A DNA stretch of 64,000 nucleotides. It comes from Frankia sp. AgB1.9. Lineage in GTDB: Bacteria > Actinomycetota > Actinomycetes > Frankiales > Frankiaceae. Location: contig NZ_JADWYX010000031.1 of assembly GCF_016786355.1 (NCBI RefSeq), positions 1-64,000 on the forward strand. Reading direction: 5' to 3'. Below the pieces are notes generated by a model, which was not told the origin of the DNA, searched no databases, and saw only the letters and a list, made by a program, of their open reading frames with translations. Position 1 is the stretch's first letter; each line of letters starts with the position of its first letter. The translations under genes were made by a program, and so were the position numbers. Positions 57,189 through 64,000 of the stretch are shown here, piece by piece.

Positions 57189-58123
57189 GCGAAGGCCTCG
57201 CCGTCGGTGGGGCGGATACCGCGGGCCCAGGCCGCGGCGGGCATCGGTGCCTTGCCTTCCGGGCGGACCTCGCCGAGCAGCACCGCGGTGGTTCCGGTGC
57301 CGACCGCGACGGTGTCCTTACCCGCGATGACGAGCTGCCCCGGTGGCAGTGGGGTCTGGACAGCGCCGGCGGCCGGGCGGACCGGGGCGAGCTTCACCCG
57401 GGCGTCCCGGAAGGTCGTCCAGGCGCCGGGTGCCGGGGTGGCGGCCCGGACCAGCCGGTCGATCGCGAAGTCGGGCAGCGTCCAGTCGACCCGGACCTCC
57501 TCGACCGTGAGCTTGGGGGCGATCGTGACGCCGTCGGCCGGCTGCGGCCGCGGCTCCAGGACGCCGTCCTCGATCCCGTCCATGGTCGCGAGCAGTAGCT
57601 CCGCGCCGACGACGGCGAGCCGTTCGAGCAGGTCGCCGGAGGTGTCGCGGGGGCGGACCCGTTCGGTCAGGGTGCCGAAGACCGGGCCCGAGTCGAGGCC
57701 CTCCTCGATCTGGAAGACGCTCGCGCCGGTGATGTCCTCGCCGGCCAGGACCGCCCGCTGGACCGGCGCCGCGCCACGGTAGGCGGGCAGCAGCGAGAAG
57801 TGCAGGTTGACCCAGCCGTGCCGGGGGATGTCCAGCGCCGCCTTGGGCAGCAGTGCGCCGTAGGCGACGACCGGGGCGCAGTCCGCGGCGATCGCGGTGA
57901 GGCGGCTCAGGAAGTCCGGGTCGCGAGGCCGCTCCGGCGCGAGGACCTCCACGCCGGCCTCGTCCGCCAGCTCGGCGACCGGGGACCGGGCGATGTGGCG
58001 GCCCCGGCCGGCAGGCCGGTCCGGCCTGGTCACGACGGCGGCCACCTCGTGGCGCGGGCTGTCCAGCAGCCGGCGCAGGCTCGGGATGGCCACCGCCGGT
58101 GTGCCGGCGAAGACGAGTCGCAT
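57185..58123 (-). CDS. fmt: Methionyl-tRNA formyltransferase
   Basis: 312 residues. [20 protein letters not shown], then [36 protein letters not shown] (N10-formyl-THF site), then GLDSGPVF and the C-terminal OB fold with [11 protein letters not shown]. Formylates Met-tRNAi. Together with def (59.3 kb) it completes initiator Met processing. Confidence 0.96.
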   Translation of the reverse strand: MRLVFAGTPAVAIPSLRRLLDSPRHEVAAVVTRPDRPAGRGRHIARSPVAELADEAGVEVLAPERPRDPDFLSRLTAIAADCAPVVAYGALLPKAALDIPRHGWVNLHFSLLPAYRGAAPVQRAVLAGEDITGASVFQIEEGLDSGPVFGTLTERVRPRDTSGDLLERLAVVGAELLLATMDGIEDGVLEPRPQPADGVTIAPKLTVEEVRVDWTLPDFAIDRLVRAATPAPGAWTTFRDARVKLAPVRPAAGAVQTPLPPGQLVIAGKDTVAVGTGTTAVLLGEVRPEGKAPMPAAAWARGIRPTDGEAFA

Positions 58124-58523
58124 GTAGCCGCACCGATCCGCCGGGCGCGCGGGGTCACGCCGCTGCCTCGGCCCGTTTCAGAGTTCGTGGATGTCCATCG
58201 TGGCGAAAGACGAAACCCTAACCTAGCGGCGCCGAGCCACCCCGACCCTCTCCGGACGCGCGCGATCTCGGCGTCACAGGCCTCTACCTGGTCCGGACCA
58301 GGGGCCGGTGTGGCACCGGGGACGTGGACCTGTCCGGCCGCCTCGCCCGCGAGCCGGATTCCGTCTGCCGCGTTTGCTACTGTTTGGTTAGTCAGTGTCT
58401 GACCCAACAGTCAGGTCCGAACTCCGTTCCTCGATGCGGGACGGCCTAGGAGGTACCATGGTGGAACTTCTCGCTACCAGGGTGGAACGACACCGTGGAG
58501 TATCGGCCCGGGGGTCGGGTGTC
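58124..58523. promoter_or_regulatory. fmt/vapBC divergent region with vapBC operator repeats
   Basis: GGTACCATGGTGGAAC (58452-58467) and GCTACCAGGGTGGAAC (58473-58488) are direct repeats exactly 21 bp apart, two helical turns; the first contains the perfect palindrome ACCATGGT. CACCGTGG follows at 58491. These lie 36-72 bp before the vapB ATG and are the likely VapBC operator. A loose palindrome TTGGTTAGTCAG-CTGACCCAA lies near 58385-58408. The rest of the 400 bp shows no gene. Confidence 0.55.
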
Positions 58524-58775
58524 ATGGCGCTGAACATCAAGAACGACGAGGCCCAGCGTCTCGGTCGTGAGCTCGCCGAGCTCACTGGCGAGAGCATCAC
58601 CACCGCCGTCATCGTGGCGTTGCGTGAACGGCTAGAGCGGGTGCGTGCCGGTGGCGAGCCACCGGAGCAGCGGGCGGACCGGATCGTCGGTCTCGGCCGC
58701 CAGATCGCGGCGGCGCTGCGCTCCCACGAGATGACCGTCGAGGATCTCTACGACGACCGTGGCCTGCCCGCATGA
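58524..58775 (+). CDS. vapB: VapB-type antitoxin
   Basis: 83 residues starting MALNIKNDEAQRLGRELAEL, the PSK/VapB-family start, then TGESITTAVIVALRERLERV (ribbon-helix-helix) and a C-terminal toxin-binding segment (LRSHEMTVEDLYDDRGLPA). ATG 58524 is chosen over the longer frame from 58395, which would include the operator repeats. It overlaps vapC by 4 nt. Confidence 0.9.
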   Translation: MALNIKNDEAQRLGRELAELTGESITTAVIVALRERLERVRAGGEPPEQRADRIVGLGRQIAAALRSHEMTVEDLYDDRGLPA

Positions 58776-59185
58776 TCGTCGATTCGTCGGCGCTTGTCGC
58801 CATCACGCGGGCTGAGCCGGACGCGGGCCGCTTCGCCGCCGCGCTGGTGGCGGCGCGGACACCCGCGATGTCAGCGGTGAACTACGTGGAGGCCGCCGTG
58901 GTGATCGACTCCGCACGTGACCCTGTCGCCAGCCGTCGGTTTGATGAACTCATCAGAGCCGCCGACATCGAGGTCGTCCCGGTGACCGTGGAGCAGGCGA
59001 TGCTGGCCAGGCGGGCATACCAGGACTTCGGGCGGGGCAGCGGCAGTCCCGCGCGGCTCAACTTCGGCGACTGCTTCGCCTACGCGCTCGCGTCGGTCCG
59101 CCGCGAACCGCTCCTCTTCAAAGGAGACGACTTCACTCACACCGACCTGGCCGCGGCGGATCTCCCGGCGATGGGGGAGAGCTGA
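58772..59185 (+). CDS. vapC: VapC-type PIN-domain ribonuclease toxin
   Basis: 137 residues. PIN acidic residues: MIVDSSALVAI (Asp4), SAVNYVEAAVV (Glu), LNFGDCFAYALA (Asp) and LLFKGDDFTHTDL (Asp). A Mg-dependent endoribonuclease held by VapB. ATGA overlap with vapB. A family A repeat lies 28 bp after its stop. Confidence 0.93.
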   Translation: MIVDSSALVAITRAEPDAGRFAAALVAARTPAMSAVNYVEAAVVIDSARDPVASRRFDELIRAADIEVVPVTVEQAMLARRAYQDFGRGSGSPARLNFGDCFAYALASVRREPLLFKGDDFTHTDLAAADLPAMGES

Positions 59186-59213
59186 CCTCGCTCGGCCGCG
59201 CTGCGTCAGCCCA

Positions 59214-59288
59214 AGATCGCCGTTTCGGCCCTCGACTGGTCGTAGCCCGGGCCGGATCGTGACCGCGCGAGGGCCAAAACGGCGATCA
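59214..59288. repeat. Family A palindromic element, copy 6
   Basis: 75 bp. AGATCGCCGTTTCGGCCCTC pairs with GAGGGCCAAAACGGCGATCA (18 of 20, the best right arm of the family). GATC sites start at 59215 and 59284 (69 bp). It lies between the convergent vapC and def genes. Confidence 0.88.
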
Positions 59289-59328
59289 CCCCGGTGATCA
59301 CCGTGCTGGGCCGGGCTGTTCGGCCGGT

Positions 59329-59880
59329 CTAGACGGCGCGGCCGAACAGGGGGTGTGGGGAGGCCTTGACCACGGGGGTGGGCTCGTTCGCCCACTCCGC
59401 CTCGCGGATGGCCTTCATCGCGGCCTTCTTGGTCTCGCGGTCCAGCTTGTCGATGAACAGGATGCCGTCGAGGTGGTCGGTCTCGTGCTGCAGGCAGCGG
59501 GAGACGATGCCGGAGCCCTCGACCTGGACCGGGTCGCCGTACATGTTCTGGCCGATCGCGAGCACCCGCTCGGGCCGCTTCAGCTCGAACGACAGGCCGG
59601 GCAGCGACAGGCAGCCCTCCTCGCCGTCCTGCAGCTCCTCGGAGAACGGGCCGAGCACCGGGTTGATCAGGTGGTCGACCTCGTCGTCGTCGTCGAGGAA
59701 GGTGAAGACCCGCAGCGAGACGCCGAGCTGCGGCGCGGCGAGGCCGGCGCCGCTGGCCTCCCACATCGTCTCGCCGAGGTCGTTGACGAGCTTGCGCAGC
59801 TCCTTGTCGAAGGTCGTCACCTGCTCGGCCTTCGTCCGCAGGACCGGATCTCCGAAGAGGCGAATGTCACGGACGGCCAA
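59329..59880 (-). CDS. def: Peptide deformylase
   Basis: 183 residues. Motif 1 GAGLAAPQLG, motif 2 EEGCLSLPG (metal Cys) and motif 3 QHETDHLDG (HExxH). Removes N-formyl from new proteins. TTG 59880 is set by AAGGAG 7 nt upstream. The C-terminus (EPTPVVKASPHPLFGRAV) is typical of actinobacterial Def. Confidence 0.95.
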   Translation of the reverse strand: MAVRDIRLFGDPVLRTKAEQVTTFDKELRKLVNDLGETMWEASGAGLAAPQLGVSLRVFTFLDDDDEVDHLINPVLGPFSEELQDGEEGCLSLPGLSFELKRPERVLAIGQNMYGDPVQVEGSGIVSRCLQHETDHLDGILFIDKLDRETKKAAMKAIREAEWANEPTPVVKASPHPLFGRAV

Positions 59881-59971
59881 GACGGAACTCCTTCAACGAG
59901 CGGATTAGCTCCATGCTACGGCCGGGCAAGCGTCCCGACGGCCGTCCCGGCGCCCGTCATACCCTCGCAGG

Positions 59972-60673
59972 GTGGCCATCGCGCAGATCTATCCCAGCCT
60001 GCTCGCCGCGGACTTCGGCCGGATCGCGGACGCGGCCCAGGCGGTCGAGGGCCGGGCGGACTGGCTGCACGTCGACGTCATGGACTACCACTTCGTCCCC
60101 AACCTGGCCTTCTCCGGCGACACCGTCACCGCGCTGCGCGCCGTGACCGAGACGCCGCTGGACTGCCACCTGATGATCTCCGACCCGGACCGCTGGGCCC
60201 CGGGCTTCGCGGAGCGGGGCGCGGCGAACGTCACCATCCACGCCGAGGCGGTCGAGAACCTGCCGCGGACCACCGAGGCGATCCGGGCCGCCGGTGCCCG
60301 CACCGGTCTCGCCGTCAAGCCGGCCACGCCGGTCGAGGGCTACGCCGACGACCTGCACCGCTTCGACCTGCTGCTGCTGATGACGATCGAGCCGGGCTTC
60401 GGCGGCCAGACCTTCATGGACAGCGTGCTGCCCAAGATCCAGGCGGCCAGGCGGCTGCTGGACCAGCGCGGCCTGGACCTGTGGCTGCAGATCGACGGCG
60501 GCGTCAACGCGGAGACGATCGAGCGGGCCGCCGCCGCCGGGGTGGACGTGTTCGTCGCCGGCACCGCCGTCTACGGCCTCGCGGACCCGGGCGCGGCTGT
60601 CGAGGCGCTGCGGGCGCAGGCGCTGCGCGCGGCGCCGCGGCTCTCGGCGCCCGACCGGGAGACGACGGCCTGA
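59972..60673 (+). CDS. rpe: Ribulose-phosphate 3-epimerase
   Basis: 233 residues, TIM barrel. [35 protein letters not shown] (metal His/Asp), [25 protein letters not shown] and [29 protein letters not shown]. Pentose phosphate pathway; it provides ribulose 5-phosphate, also the RibB substrate. GTG 59972. It is 1 bp from the deaminase gene. Confidence 0.96.
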   Translation: MAIAQIYPSLLAADFGRIADAAQAVEGRADWLHVDVMDYHFVPNLAFSGDTVTALRAVTETPLDCHLMISDPDRWAPGFAERGAANVTIHAEAVENLPRTTEAIRAAGARTGLAVKPATPVEGYADDLHRFDLLLLMTIEPGFGGQTFMDSVLPKIQAARRLLDQRGLDLWLQIDGGVNAETIERAAAAGVDVFVAGTAVYGLADPGAAVEALRAQALRAAPRLSAPDRETTA

Positions 60674-60674
60674 C

Positions 60675-61145
60675 GTGGCCACCGAGACGGACGCGGGCGA
60701 CGTCGACGGGCGCTGGCTGGAGTACGCCGTCGAGCTGGCGCTGCGCTGCCCGCCGGCGCGGACGGCCTTCTCGGTCGGCGCGGTGATCGTCGGCCCGGAC
60801 GGGGAGACGGTGCTCGCCGAGGGCTGGTCCCGGGCGGGCGACCCGCGCGACCACGCGGAGGAGGCCGCCCTGCGCGGCTTCGCGCCCGGCGACCCACGGT
60901 TGGCCGGCGCCACCCTCTACAGCTCGCTGGAGCCGTGCAGCGCGCGGGCCTCCAGGCCGCGGACCTGCACCGAGCTGACGCTGGCCGCCGGGATCGGCCG
61001 GGTCGTGTTCGCCTGGCGCGAGCCCGCGCTCTTCGTCGACTGCCAGGGCGCCGAGCTGCTCGCCGCCGCGGGTGTCACGGTCGTCGAGCGGCCAGACCTC
61101 GCGGCCGGGGTACGCGCGGCTAACGCCCACCTGCTCGCCGACTGA
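60675..61145 (+). CDS. RibD-like / dCMP-type deaminase, deaminase domain only
   Basis: 156 residues. Zinc sites DHAEEAALRGF (HAE) and LEPCSARASRPRTC (PCxxxxxxxxxC), preceded by FSVGAVIVGPDGETVLAEGWS. The context (rpe, FMN switch, ribE, ribBA) suggests the pyrimidine deaminase step of riboflavin synthesis. The RibD reductase domain is missing, so reduction would be done by a separate enzyme. A cytidine or dCMP deaminase is the alternative. GTG 60675. Confidence 0.82.
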   Translation: MATETDAGDVDGRWLEYAVELALRCPPARTAFSVGAVIVGPDGETVLAEGWSRAGDPRDHAEEAALRGFAPGDPRLAGATLYSSLEPCSARASRPRTCTELTLAAGIGRVVFAWREPALFVDCQGAELLAAAGVTVVERPDLAAGVRAANAHLLAD

Positions 61146-61349
61146 CGTCGACGGCGACCGGTCGACGTGGCGCCGGGTGAGGTTCGTCACCCGACTGTTA
61201 CCGCTGAACCTCGCAAATGTGTCTACTGCGGCATATCTGGCCGGTGAGCTGCCGCGTTGGCCCGGCTTGTGTGCCAGACTTACCAGTAGGCAAGTTCCAA
61301 CACCTCCCAGCCGCGGCCACAACCGTCGGCGGGGAGACCACAGCAGCAC
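61146..61349. other. Leader region before the FMN riboswitch
   Basis: 204 bp without a gene. ACTTACC-AGTA-GGCAAGT (61278-61295) is an inverted repeat with one mismatch and could be an operator or part of the rib promoter; TTGTGT lies just upstream of it. Confidence 0.35.
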
Positions 61350-61480
61350 GCGCGCTCCGGGGTCGGTGAAATTCCGAGCCGGCGGTAACAGTCCGCGACC
61401 CGTCCCACCGTTGGTGGGCGGTGGACCTGGTGGAATTCCGGGACCGACGGTGAAAGTCCGGATGGGAGGCAGCGCGCGGG
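61350..61480 (+). promoter_or_regulatory. FMN riboswitch (RFN element)
   Basis: The conserved blocks occur in order: GGGGTCGGTGAAATTCCGA, CGGCGGTAACAGTCCGCGAC, GGACCTGGTGGAATTCCGGG, ACCGACGGTGAAAGTCCGGA and TGGGAGGCAGCGCGC. P1 closes as CGCGCGC near 61350 with GCGCGCG near 61476. It lies 157 bp before ribE and controls the ribE-ribBA-ribH genes in response to FMN. Confidence 0.97.
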
Positions 61481-61637
61481 GCCCCGTGGCGCTGGGCGGA
61501 TCCGTTCCGGCCGGCGTGCGTCGCGGCGTCGGCATCCGGCGATGCGCCGGATGGCCCGGTGCCGCCCGTGGACCCTGCGTGACGTCCTTCCCTCGCTCCC
61601 CCCGGCTCGGGCGCCGGACGGGAAGGACGCAGGTCGG

Positions 61638-62435
61638 ATGTTCACCGGCATCGTCGAGGAACTCGGCACTGTCGCAGCGGTCATCGAGCACGCGACCGCG
61701 GCCGAGCTGACCATCGGCTCCACGGCCGTACTGGAAGATGTGCGCCACGGCGCGTCGATCGCCGTCAACGGCGTCTGTCTCACTGTCACGTCCTTCACGC
61801 CGCCGGGCGAGGTCGATCCGCGCACCGGTACCCGCGTCTTCACCGCCGACGTGATGCTCGAGACGCTGCGGCGCTCGGCGCTCGGCGCGCTGACGGCCGG
61901 CGACCGGGTCAACCTGGAACGGCCGGTGCGCCTCGCCGACCGGCTCGGCGGCCACCTGGTCCAGGGGCACGTCGACGGCGTCGGCACGATCGCCGACCGG
62001 GCGCCGGACGAGCACTGGGAGGTCGTGCGGATCGCGCTGCCGGCCGGGCTCGACCGCTACCTCGTCGAGAAGGGCTCGATCACCGTCGACGGCGTGAGCC
62101 TCACCGTCGTCGACGTCACACCCGCCACCGCCGACGTGCCCGCGTCCTTCACCGTGAGCCTGATCCCGACGACGCTCGCCGACACGACGCTGGGCGCCCG
62201 GAATGTTGGCGCGCCGGTGAACCTTGAGGTCGACGTCGTCGCCAAGTACGTGGAGAAGCTCGCCGCTCCCGTCCTCGGCCAGGTGGCCGGCGCGGTTCTC
62301 GGCCAGCTGCCCACCACGGTGGGGCGGCTGGACCCGTCCCCGCTGTTGCCAGCACCACCCGTCGGCCCGCCGCGGGCGGACTCGCCCGAGGCCGCCCGCC
62401 CGACGGTCGCCAGCCTGAAGGGAGCCGACCGATGA
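61638..62435 (+). CDS. ribE: Riboflavin synthase alpha chain
   Basis: 265 residues, two lumazine-binding repeats: [12 protein letters not shown] and [10 protein letters not shown], then [15 protein letters not shown] and [13 protein letters not shown]. Converts lumazine to riboflavin. The last ~45 residues are a Pro/Ala tail. ATG 61638 is the classical MFTG start. Overlaps ribBA by ATGA. The gene is also called ribC in some species. Confidence 0.96.
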   Translation: MFTGIVEELGTVAAVIEHATAAELTIGSTAVLEDVRHGASIAVNGVCLTVTSFTPPGEVDPRTGTRVFTADVMLETLRRSALGALTAGDRVNLERPVRLADRLGGHLVQGHVDGVGTIADRAPDEHWEVVRIALPAGLDRYLVEKGSITVDGVSLTVVDVTPATADVPASFTVSLIPTTLADTTLGARNVGAPVNLEVDVVAKYVEKLAAPVLGQVAGAVLGQLPTTVGRLDPSPLLPAPPVGPPRADSPEAARPTVASLKGADR

Positions 62436-63976
62436 GCGCGACCACCGTGTGCGCGACACCGCCAGCCGAGGATCTGACCAGCGCCTTCGGCACGGTGGAG
62501 GACGCGGTGGCCGCGATCCGCGCCGGCCAGGCGGTCGTCGTCGTCGACGACGCGGACCGGGAGAACGAGGGCGACCTGATCTTCGCCGCCGAGATGGCGA
62601 CGCCGGAGCTGGTCGCGTTCATGGTGCGGCACACCTCCGGGGTGATCTGCGCGCCGCTGACCGAGCACGAGACCGACCGGCTCGACCTGGGCCAGATGGT
62701 CCCGACGAACACCGAGCGGATGGGCACGGCCTTCACCGTGTCGGTCGACGCCCGCGAGGGCGTCAGCACCGGGATCTCCGCCGCCGACCGGGCCCACACG
62801 CTGCGGCTGCTCGCCGGCGCGGCGACCGTGAGCACCGACCTGTCCCGGCCCGGCCACATCTTCCCGCTGCGTGCCCGCGAGGGCGGCGTGCTGCGCCGCC
62901 CCGGCCACACCGAGGCGGCCGTCGACCTGGCCCGGCTCGCCGGGCTGCGGCCCGCCGGGGCCATCTGCGAGATCGTCAACGACGACGGCACGATGGCCCG
63001 ACTGCCCCAGCTCGTCGTCTTCGCGCGCGAGCACGGGCTGGTCCTCATCTCGATCGCGGATCTCGTCGCCTACCGGCGGCGTACCGAGATGCAGGTCGTC
63101 CGCGTCGCGGAGGCGAGCCTGCCGACCAAGTACGGCGCCTTCCGCGCGGTCGGCTACCGGGGCACGCTCGACGGCGTCGAGCACGTCGCGCTCATCCGCG
63201 GCGACATCGGAGACGGCACCGACGTGCTGGTCCGGGTGCACAGCGAGTGCCTCACCGGCGACGTCTTCGGCTCGCTGCGCTGCGACTGCGGCACCCAGCT
63301 GGACGCCGCGCTGCGGATGGTCGCCGCCGAGGGCCGCGGCATCGTGCTCTACATGCGCGGGCACGAGGGCCGGGGCATCGGCCTCATGCACAAGCTCGCC
63401 GCCTACCAGCTGCAGGACGCCGGGCACGACACCGTGGACGCCAACCTGGCACTGGGCCTGCCGGCCGACGCCCGGGACTACGGCATCGGCGCGCAGGTCC
63501 TCGTCGACCTGGGCGTGCGGGGGATGCGCCTGCTCACCAACAACCCGGCCAAGCGGTCCGGGCTGGAGGGCTACGGGCTGAGCATCGTCGAGCGGGTCCC
63601 GCTGCCGGTCGCGCACACACCGGAGAACCTGCGCTACCTCACCACCAAGCGGGACCGGATGGGCCACGACATTCCCGGCCTCCCCGAGCTGCCCGAGGTG
63701 GTGGCCGACGCGGTCGCGGAGGCGGTCGCCGCCGCGGTGCCCGCCGTCCCGGTCAAGGTGGTCGCACAGGCCGTGGCCGAGGCGGTCGCCACGGCCGCCG
63801 ACGTCCTCGACGCTGACGCCGACGCCCGCGGCGAGGCGGCCGACGGCGCGGCCCCCGGGCGTGGGAACGTCAACGGCACCAGTGGCAATGGCACCAGTGG
63901 CAACGGGCGAGTTCGAGGGCGGCTCACCGGTCACCGTCGGGTGGCCGAGGCCAGCCGAGGAGGGGACGGTCGGTGA
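62432..63976 (+). CDS. ribBA: 3,4-DHBP synthase / GTP cyclohydrolase II
   Basis: 514 residues. RibB half: [57 protein letters not shown]. RibA half: [24 protein letters not shown] (zinc Cys), [38 protein letters not shown]. About 100 residues of Ala/Val/Gly-rich tail follow the normal end, with a GNGTSG repeat. Provides both entry substrates of riboflavin synthesis. Overlaps the next start by GTGA. Confidence 0.96.
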   Translation: MSATTVCATPPAEDLTSAFGTVEDAVAAIRAGQAVVVVDDADRENEGDLIFAAEMATPELVAFMVRHTSGVICAPLTEHETDRLDLGQMVPTNTERMGTAFTVSVDAREGVSTGISAADRAHTLRLLAGAATVSTDLSRPGHIFPLRAREGGVLRRPGHTEAAVDLARLAGLRPAGAICEIVNDDGTMARLPQLVVFAREHGLVLISIADLVAYRRRTEMQVVRVAEASLPTKYGAFRAVGYRGTLDGVEHVALIRGDIGDGTDVLVRVHSECLTGDVFGSLRCDCGTQLDAALRMVAAEGRGIVLYMRGHEGRGIGLMHKLAAYQLQDAGHDTVDANLALGLPADARDYGIGAQVLVDLGVRGMRLLTNNPAKRSGLEGYGLSIVERVPLPVAHTPENLRYLTTKRDRMGHDIPGLPELPEVVADAVAEAVAAAVPAVPVKVVAQAVAEAVATAADVLDADADARGEAADGAAPGRGNVNGTSGNGTSGNGRVRGRLTGHRRVAEASRGGDGR

Positions 63977-64000
63977 GTGGGTTCGGGGCACCACAGGAGG
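63973..64000 (+). CDS. ribH: Start of 6,7-dimethyl-8-ribityllumazine synthase (partial)
   Basis: GTG at 63973 overlaps the ribBA stop as GTGA, and the nine visible codons read MSGFGAPQE, similar to the usual actinobacterial RibH start (MSGxGAP). The gene runs off the window. Assignment rests on the start and on operon order. Confidence 0.6.

Noticed and set aside
58395-58523. Longer VapB start
   Set aside because: It would place the operator repeats inside the gene; MALNIKN at 58524 is the family start.

Overview
The window is about 73% G+C by eye and carries gene orders typical of Actinobacteria: alaS-ruvX-mltG-aroE-aroC-aroK-aroB-aroQ-efp-nusB-bldD-pyrR-pyrB-pyrC-carA-carB-pyrF-mihF-gmk-rpoZ-coaBC-metK-priA-fmt-rsmB, then rpe and a riboflavin cluster behind an FMN riboswitch. 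GTG, TTG and probably one CTG start codon, 4-nt ATGA/GTGA overlaps, BldD, mIHF and a divergent PriA all fit. The codon use and Ala/Pro/Gly-rich linkers suggest a Frankia-like filamentous actinomycete. That is an inference from gene content, not a database match.

Layout. 1-17 kb is accessory: an unrecognised protein next to homopolymer tracts, two tandem SGNH-hydrolase lipoproteins, a type-5 peroxiredoxin, a MarR-GNAT fusion, an AbiEi/DUF559 protein, an MFS exporter with a MerR regulator, a methyltransferase, a siderophore-interacting protein divergent from an RHH/HTH regulator, two DUF202 membrane proteins, an acyl-CoA dehydrogenase, and a glutamyl-tRNA synthetase that resembles the long clostridial type. 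17-36 kb holds PaaX, RarA, AlaS, RuvX, two MltG paralogues on either side of aroE, a prepilin peptidase, and the aro, efp and nusB genes. 36-47 kb is the pyrimidine operon, behind a leader that looks PyrR-controlled and facing bldD. 47-55 kb is housekeeping (mihF, gmk, rpoZ, coaBC, metK, priA). 55-59 kb has a 1-kb gene-free stretch full of palindromes, then rsmB-fmt and a VapBC module. 59-64 kb has def, rpe and the rib operon, with ribH starting at the right edge.

How the genes connect. aroE and aroCKBQ supply the shikimate pathway; pyrR-B-C-carAB-pyrF supply UMP (pyrD is not in the window); the rib cluster supplies lumazine and riboflavin under an FMN switch; rpoZ, efp, nusB, gmk, metK, alaS, def, fmt and rsmB serve transcription and translation.

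Most unusual signal. Two families of short intergenic palindromes with very constant geometry recur, always after the 3' end of a gene. Family A (6 copies, 74-76 bp) has arms close to TGATCGCCGTTTTGGCCCTC. Family B (6 copies, 67 bp) has two inward GATC sites exactly 35 bp apart and outer arms that differ between copies but match within each copy. Other points of interest are intergenic minisatellites with 25, 27 and 28-nt units, 15-nt in-frame repeats at the pyr gene junctions, three phased TGTCGGAA boxes before the peroxiredoxin, and the apparent CTG start of nusB. No tRNA, rRNA, CRISPR, insertion sequence or prophage was seen.
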